Shown here: positions 61,241 to 64,000 of the stretch, piece after piece
Position numbering within the stretch: the first letter of the stretch is position 1
How the letters are laid out: the number at the start of each line of letters is the position of its first letter
Source: Pyrenochaeta sp. MPI-SDFR-AT-0127
Lineage: Eukaryota; Ascomycota; Dothideomycetes; Pleosporales; Cucurbitariaceae
DNA length: 64,000 bases
Direction: 5' to 3'
NCBI GenBank assembly: GCA_020747015.1
Contig: JAGTJM010000064.1
Location: 118,768 to 182,767 of the forward strand
The notes under the pieces: generated by a model
Database searches by the model: none
Seen by the model: only the letters and a program-made list of their open reading frames with translations
What the model was told of the DNA's origin: nothing
Program-made: the position numbers and the translations under genes

Positions 61241-62506
61241 CTAACAATTCTTGCCCTTGTCCTTCGCCAGCTCCTCTAGAGCATCTACAAACCCATCAAT
61301 GAAAGGATCCAGTTCACTCCTTTTCAAGCTACTCGGTAAAGGCGTCAACAACCCATCCTTCTTAATCGCCGCCGTTCGCAACAACGGAATGACACTATCC
61401 TCATCCCCGGGCGCTTTGTATCCCGGACCTGTCAACATCTCGTACGCTAGAGTTCTCGCGTGTTCACGATTTGTAAACCTTTTTTTGTAGAATGCAGAGA
61501 AGCGCGAGCGATACGAGCCCTTGGGCTTGTAGTAGTCTGCAGCTACTGCGTGTATGTCACGTGCTGGTAGGTTGCTGAGGATGAGACCGATATTGAAAGC
61601 GTCCGCATCTTCAATGGCATCGAGCAGCTTGAAGGAACCGGTGTTGCCAAAGATCCTGCCCTTTGCCCATGCCCGAGCTGCTGGTTTGTTGGCGCGTTGC
61701 CATTCGGCGTACAGGGTGATGAGATCCCCTCCCCAGCCGCCGAAGTCGCCTCTGTTAACGTATGGGTAACTCAAAGGTGGATAGCGGAACACTGCGTTCA
61801 TGCTTGCTCCCAGATGGTCAGTTTCCACAGCCTGCCCGCAGAAATGCGGATCCGCAAATTGATCGAACATGACATGTTTCTTCCCTTTGGCAAACGAGAT
61901 CCAGTCGCCGTCCACGCTCCCAATCAATGTCGTCCACCCGCTTGTCAAGCCGTCGTACTTCTCGTGGCGCAACCACTCCATCACAAGCTCATTCGCGGAC
62001 TTTTTGCCACTCGCGCTGCTCTTGTACTGCACCGCAAGTTTGTAAGTCGTCTCGAGGAAGTCGACGAACTTGTCGGCAGTCGACTTCGAAATACAGCATT
62101 GCACATTGTTGCCTCCTGGGCAGAGGTCCGCGAAGTAGCCGTGATCACCACCGCATTTTGTTTTTGTCTTGTCCTGGCAGATACCAGGAAAGGTGTCTAC
62201 GTTGCACGGGTAGCGTGGGAAGCAGCAACGAACATCGGAAGCATCGTTTGGGCACAGTCCTGGTACAGTCACTCCTGGAAGCTGTTGCGTTAGCTTGATG
62301 GATTCCCCAAGCATTTCTAGTATACATCGACGTATTTTGACAGCTCCAAGTACGACAGCATTACGAAGAAACGTACCACTTCCGCAATTACTCACTTTCT
62401 GACACGTGCCAGAAGCCTCTCCCTTTTTGCAGAAATCGCCAATCTTCGCATGAGCGCAGAAGCTCCATAGGGAAAAGAGGAGAAATTGCAAATGAAAACG
62501 CAGCAT
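61241..62506 (-). CDS. Secreted protein with two cysteine modules and a C-terminal domain of unknown function
   Basis: Join 62506-62377, 62274-61241, giving 387 aa (421 aa if the intron is retained). Seen: a hydrophobic signal peptide (MLRFHLQFLLFSLWSFCAHA). Two related Cys-rich modules follow: GTCQKVSNC...GLCPNDASDVRCC and GICQDKTKTKC...DLCPGGNNVQCC. Such modules precede wall-lytic or peptidoglycan-active domains in some fungal secreted proteins (my recollection, not checked). The remaining ~280 residues include WLRHEKYDGLTSGWTTLIG, HFCGQAVETDHLGASMNAVF, DFGGWGGDLITLYAEW and a basic C-terminal half, which I cannot assign. The Asp/His/Trp-rich DHLGA and GGWGGDL segments are candidates for an active or binding site. 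Probably an extracellular protein; an enzymatic or antimicrobial role is only a guess. Confidence 0.82.
   Translation of the reverse strand: MLRFHLQFLLFSLWSFCAHAKIGDFCKKGEASGTCQKVSNCGSGTFLRNAVVLGAVKIRRCILEMLGESIKLTQQLPGVTVPGLCPNDASDVRCCFPRYPCNVDTFPGICQDKTKTKCGGDHGYFADLCPGGNNVQCCISKSTADKFVDFLETTYKLAVQYKSSASGKKSANELVMEWLRHEKYDGLTSGWTTLIGSVDGDWISFAKGKKHVMFDQFADPHFCGQAVETDHLGASMNAVFRYPPLSYPYVNRGDFGGWGGDLITLYAEWQRANKPAARAWAKGRIFGNTGSFKLLDAIEDADAFNIGLILSNLPARDIHAVAADYYKPKGSYRSRFSAFYKKRFTNREHARTLAYEMLTGPGYKAPGDEDSVIPLLRTAAIKKDGLLTPLPSSLKRSELDPFIDGFVDALEELAKDKGKNC
62275..62376 (-). other. Predicted in-frame, stop-free intron (102 nt) in the secreted-protein gene
   Basis: Donor AGTG|GTACGT, branch GCTAACG, acceptor CTTCCAG. 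The length is 34 x 3 with no stop, so the open frame also reads through it. Removal gives NCGSGVTVPGLCP, restoring the C-x-C-CC spacing seen in module 2; retention inserts 34 residues. A second good donor (AAA|GTGAGT) lies 16 nt upstream but would delete a module cysteine. Confidence 0.7.
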
Positions 62507-63728
62507 GATGGATCGAAGTTTTCTGGAATGACAGTTAAGAGTAGGCGGGCGTTGCGAGCACTAAGAGAGAAGCCCTCAAATTCCAGCACAGTTCAATCCT
62601 TTATGTACAAAAGACTCGCGTAACCCATTATCAGCCGCATATACTTGATCATCTCGTGCTATCGTATTTCCTATGTCAGGCACCATCCAATCATCGACGC
62701 GAACTTGTGTCTCAGGGTGCCCAGAATACGAGCCGATCCCGCTCTTAGCTTCTCGTGCTTGCAGAGAGTATCCTGGGGTAGCTTTTAATCCGATAGAATA
62801 ATGGGGGCCAGAATAACCATACGAGGATTGGCCTGCAATTTCTAGGGCTGAAATAGCTCGTGTGACGTAGTACCTTCGTATAGCATTCGCATTCGCAGAG
62901 GTTGACCATTGGGCACTAGCCGTTAGGTCTGTCTGAATGATGCTCCATCGCGTAGTTGTGATTCGTGGCGGTGGCGCCGTGGCTCTTTACTATATGTGAT
63001 GCTACTACCGGGCTGCCAAAGCTTGAAGCGCTTTTGTACTATTAAATCTATGCCCATCACCAAAGCCAGCGGACGCACTGAAGGGGCAGAACACCTCAGC
63101 CGTGGCCTTGATGTGCAACGTACCCTGATAAATTCTCCTTACAACATTCGGAGACTACAATTCTTGGTTTAAATTTCAGGTGTACAATCTCTGCCGTCTA
63201 ATATGTCCGCGTTTCAGAAGAGACACAAGCTTTTGTTGAGGCGCAGATGCGGCTGAGATTTTGGGTTATTTTGGGGGCGTGGAAGTTCAGCCACCAAAAC
63301 TATGGCTGCGTAGTAAGTTGGCGGATCCTTGCAGCTCCACAGTAATCTCAGAATACCATTAATCACACCTGAAGATTTGGAGACTGGAGTTGTCTTTCAA
63401 GGTATTGCTCCTGGCAAAAGTAATGTTGTCTGCACGTTTTCACACTCAACCAGAAGTTTTATGCTGTAGATGGGACATCGAAATCGAGAGGGTTTTGGCC
63501 TTTCGAGCGTCAGAATTGTGCAATTGCTGAAGAGATCATGTGGAGATTAGGTGACGAAACTTAGACGAGATAGTCATCCTCGAGTATGCATGCGATATTA
63601 ATACTGTTGATGGGGTGTAAACAAAAACCATCGTGCCATTACACGGCTATCAGTGTGTGCACAGATTTTGCAAGCAGATTGATATGTCAACATTATCATA
63701 TACCCATTCTTGTATTGCTTCCACTGAC
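62507..63728. other. Intergenic region
   Basis: 1.2 kb upstream of the secreted-protein gene and downstream of the kinase gene. No gene, RNA or repeat recognised. Confidence 0.5.
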
Positions 63729-64000
63729 TTATTCGTCATCGTTCCACCACTCATCCTCTAGCAGCTGCTGCGCAGTCGGTCGATCCCTCCAGTCAAGCAT
63801 CATGATCTTACTTATGAAGTCCTTATCCTTTTTAATGACTTCTCTTTCGGTTGTCCGGGAAAATGGTGTAGTTTTATCTTTTGGAATCTCTTGCATCAAA
63901 TGCACGATTGAGTTGATGGTTTCTGAGCTAGCAATTTCCTCAAACTTTGCAGGAAACGGGGCGAAGTAGCAGAATTGTTTCTTAAAAACCTCCAGCAAGT
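63729..64000 (-). CDS. C-terminal fragment of a serine/threonine protein kinase (5'-partial)
   Basis: The gene enters from the right edge. About 90 codons are visible, ending at TAA 63729-63731. The segment IMMLDWRDRPTAQQLLEDEW is the end of a eukaryotic kinase C-lobe (subdomain XI, with the invariant Arg in WRDRPTA and the final helix). The C-terminus follows directly as WNDDE, so the kinase domain ends the protein. The preceding FSRTTEREVIKKDKDFISK looks like the insert and helix before subdomain XI. The specific family cannot be told from this piece, and the true start lies outside the window. Confidence 0.85.
   Translation of the reverse strand, partial: LLEVFKKQFCYFAPFPAKFEEIASSETINSIVHLMQEIPKDKTTPFSRTTEREVIKKDKDFISKIMMLDWRDRPTAQQLLEDEWWNDDE

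Overview
This looks like nuclear DNA of a filamentous ascomycete (Pezizomycotina), most plausibly a Dothideomycete of Pleosporales type. Introns are short (mostly 50-77 nt) with GT-AG borders and CTRAY-like branch sites. Genes are well spaced on both strands. The content is typical of a plant-associated mould: an AA9 polysaccharide monooxygenase, a Zn2Cys6 regulator, a full-length ABC-G transporter and a copper amine oxidase. The order-level placement is an impression from protein flavour, not a computed result.

Layout. Positions 1-21142 (minus) hold one giant gene whose 3' end lies beyond the left edge. One 77-nt intron separates a 2530-codon exon from a second exon of at least 4491 codons that is open to the window edge. 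The second exon is built of roughly 35 Lys-rich/acidic repeats. The best guess is leashin, the Woronin-body tether often auto-annotated as 'involucrin repeat protein'. Next come the RNA15/CstF-64 gene (22400-23378, minus), with a 110-codon ORF just downstream of its stop, a four-exon peroxisomal-type copper amine oxidase (23816-26056, minus), a secreted AA9 LPMO (27709-28484, plus), a Pro/Gly-rich protein of unknown function (29339-30394, plus) and a YOL075C/White-type ABC-G transporter (30668-34727, minus). A gene-poor 4.6 kb stretch follows, with two orphan ORFs and degenerate tandem repeats. Then come a Zn2Cys6 factor with an AT-hook (39333-41089, minus), another 3.4 kb without a convincing gene, and CFT2/CPSF100 (44530-47559, plus).

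Right third. Two diverged direct copies of a ~400 bp sequence lie between CFT2 and an Mtf2-like mitochondrial gene (49800-51407, plus). UBR1, the N-degron E3 ligase, follows (51861-58410, minus). A five-exon, 66-aa QCR9 gene (59082-59503, minus) contains a predicted GC-AG intron and is divergent from PYM (59860-60465, plus). Last come a secreted protein with two cysteine modules (61241-62506, minus) and the C-terminal tail of a protein kinase (63729-64000, minus).

The window is mostly housekeeping. Three genes act on mRNA: RNA15 and CFT2 in 3'-end formation, PYM in exon-junction-complex recycling. They are scattered, so the grouping is probably chance. No CRISPR array, tRNA, rRNA or intact transposon was recognised. 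The most unusual object is the giant repeat protein gene.
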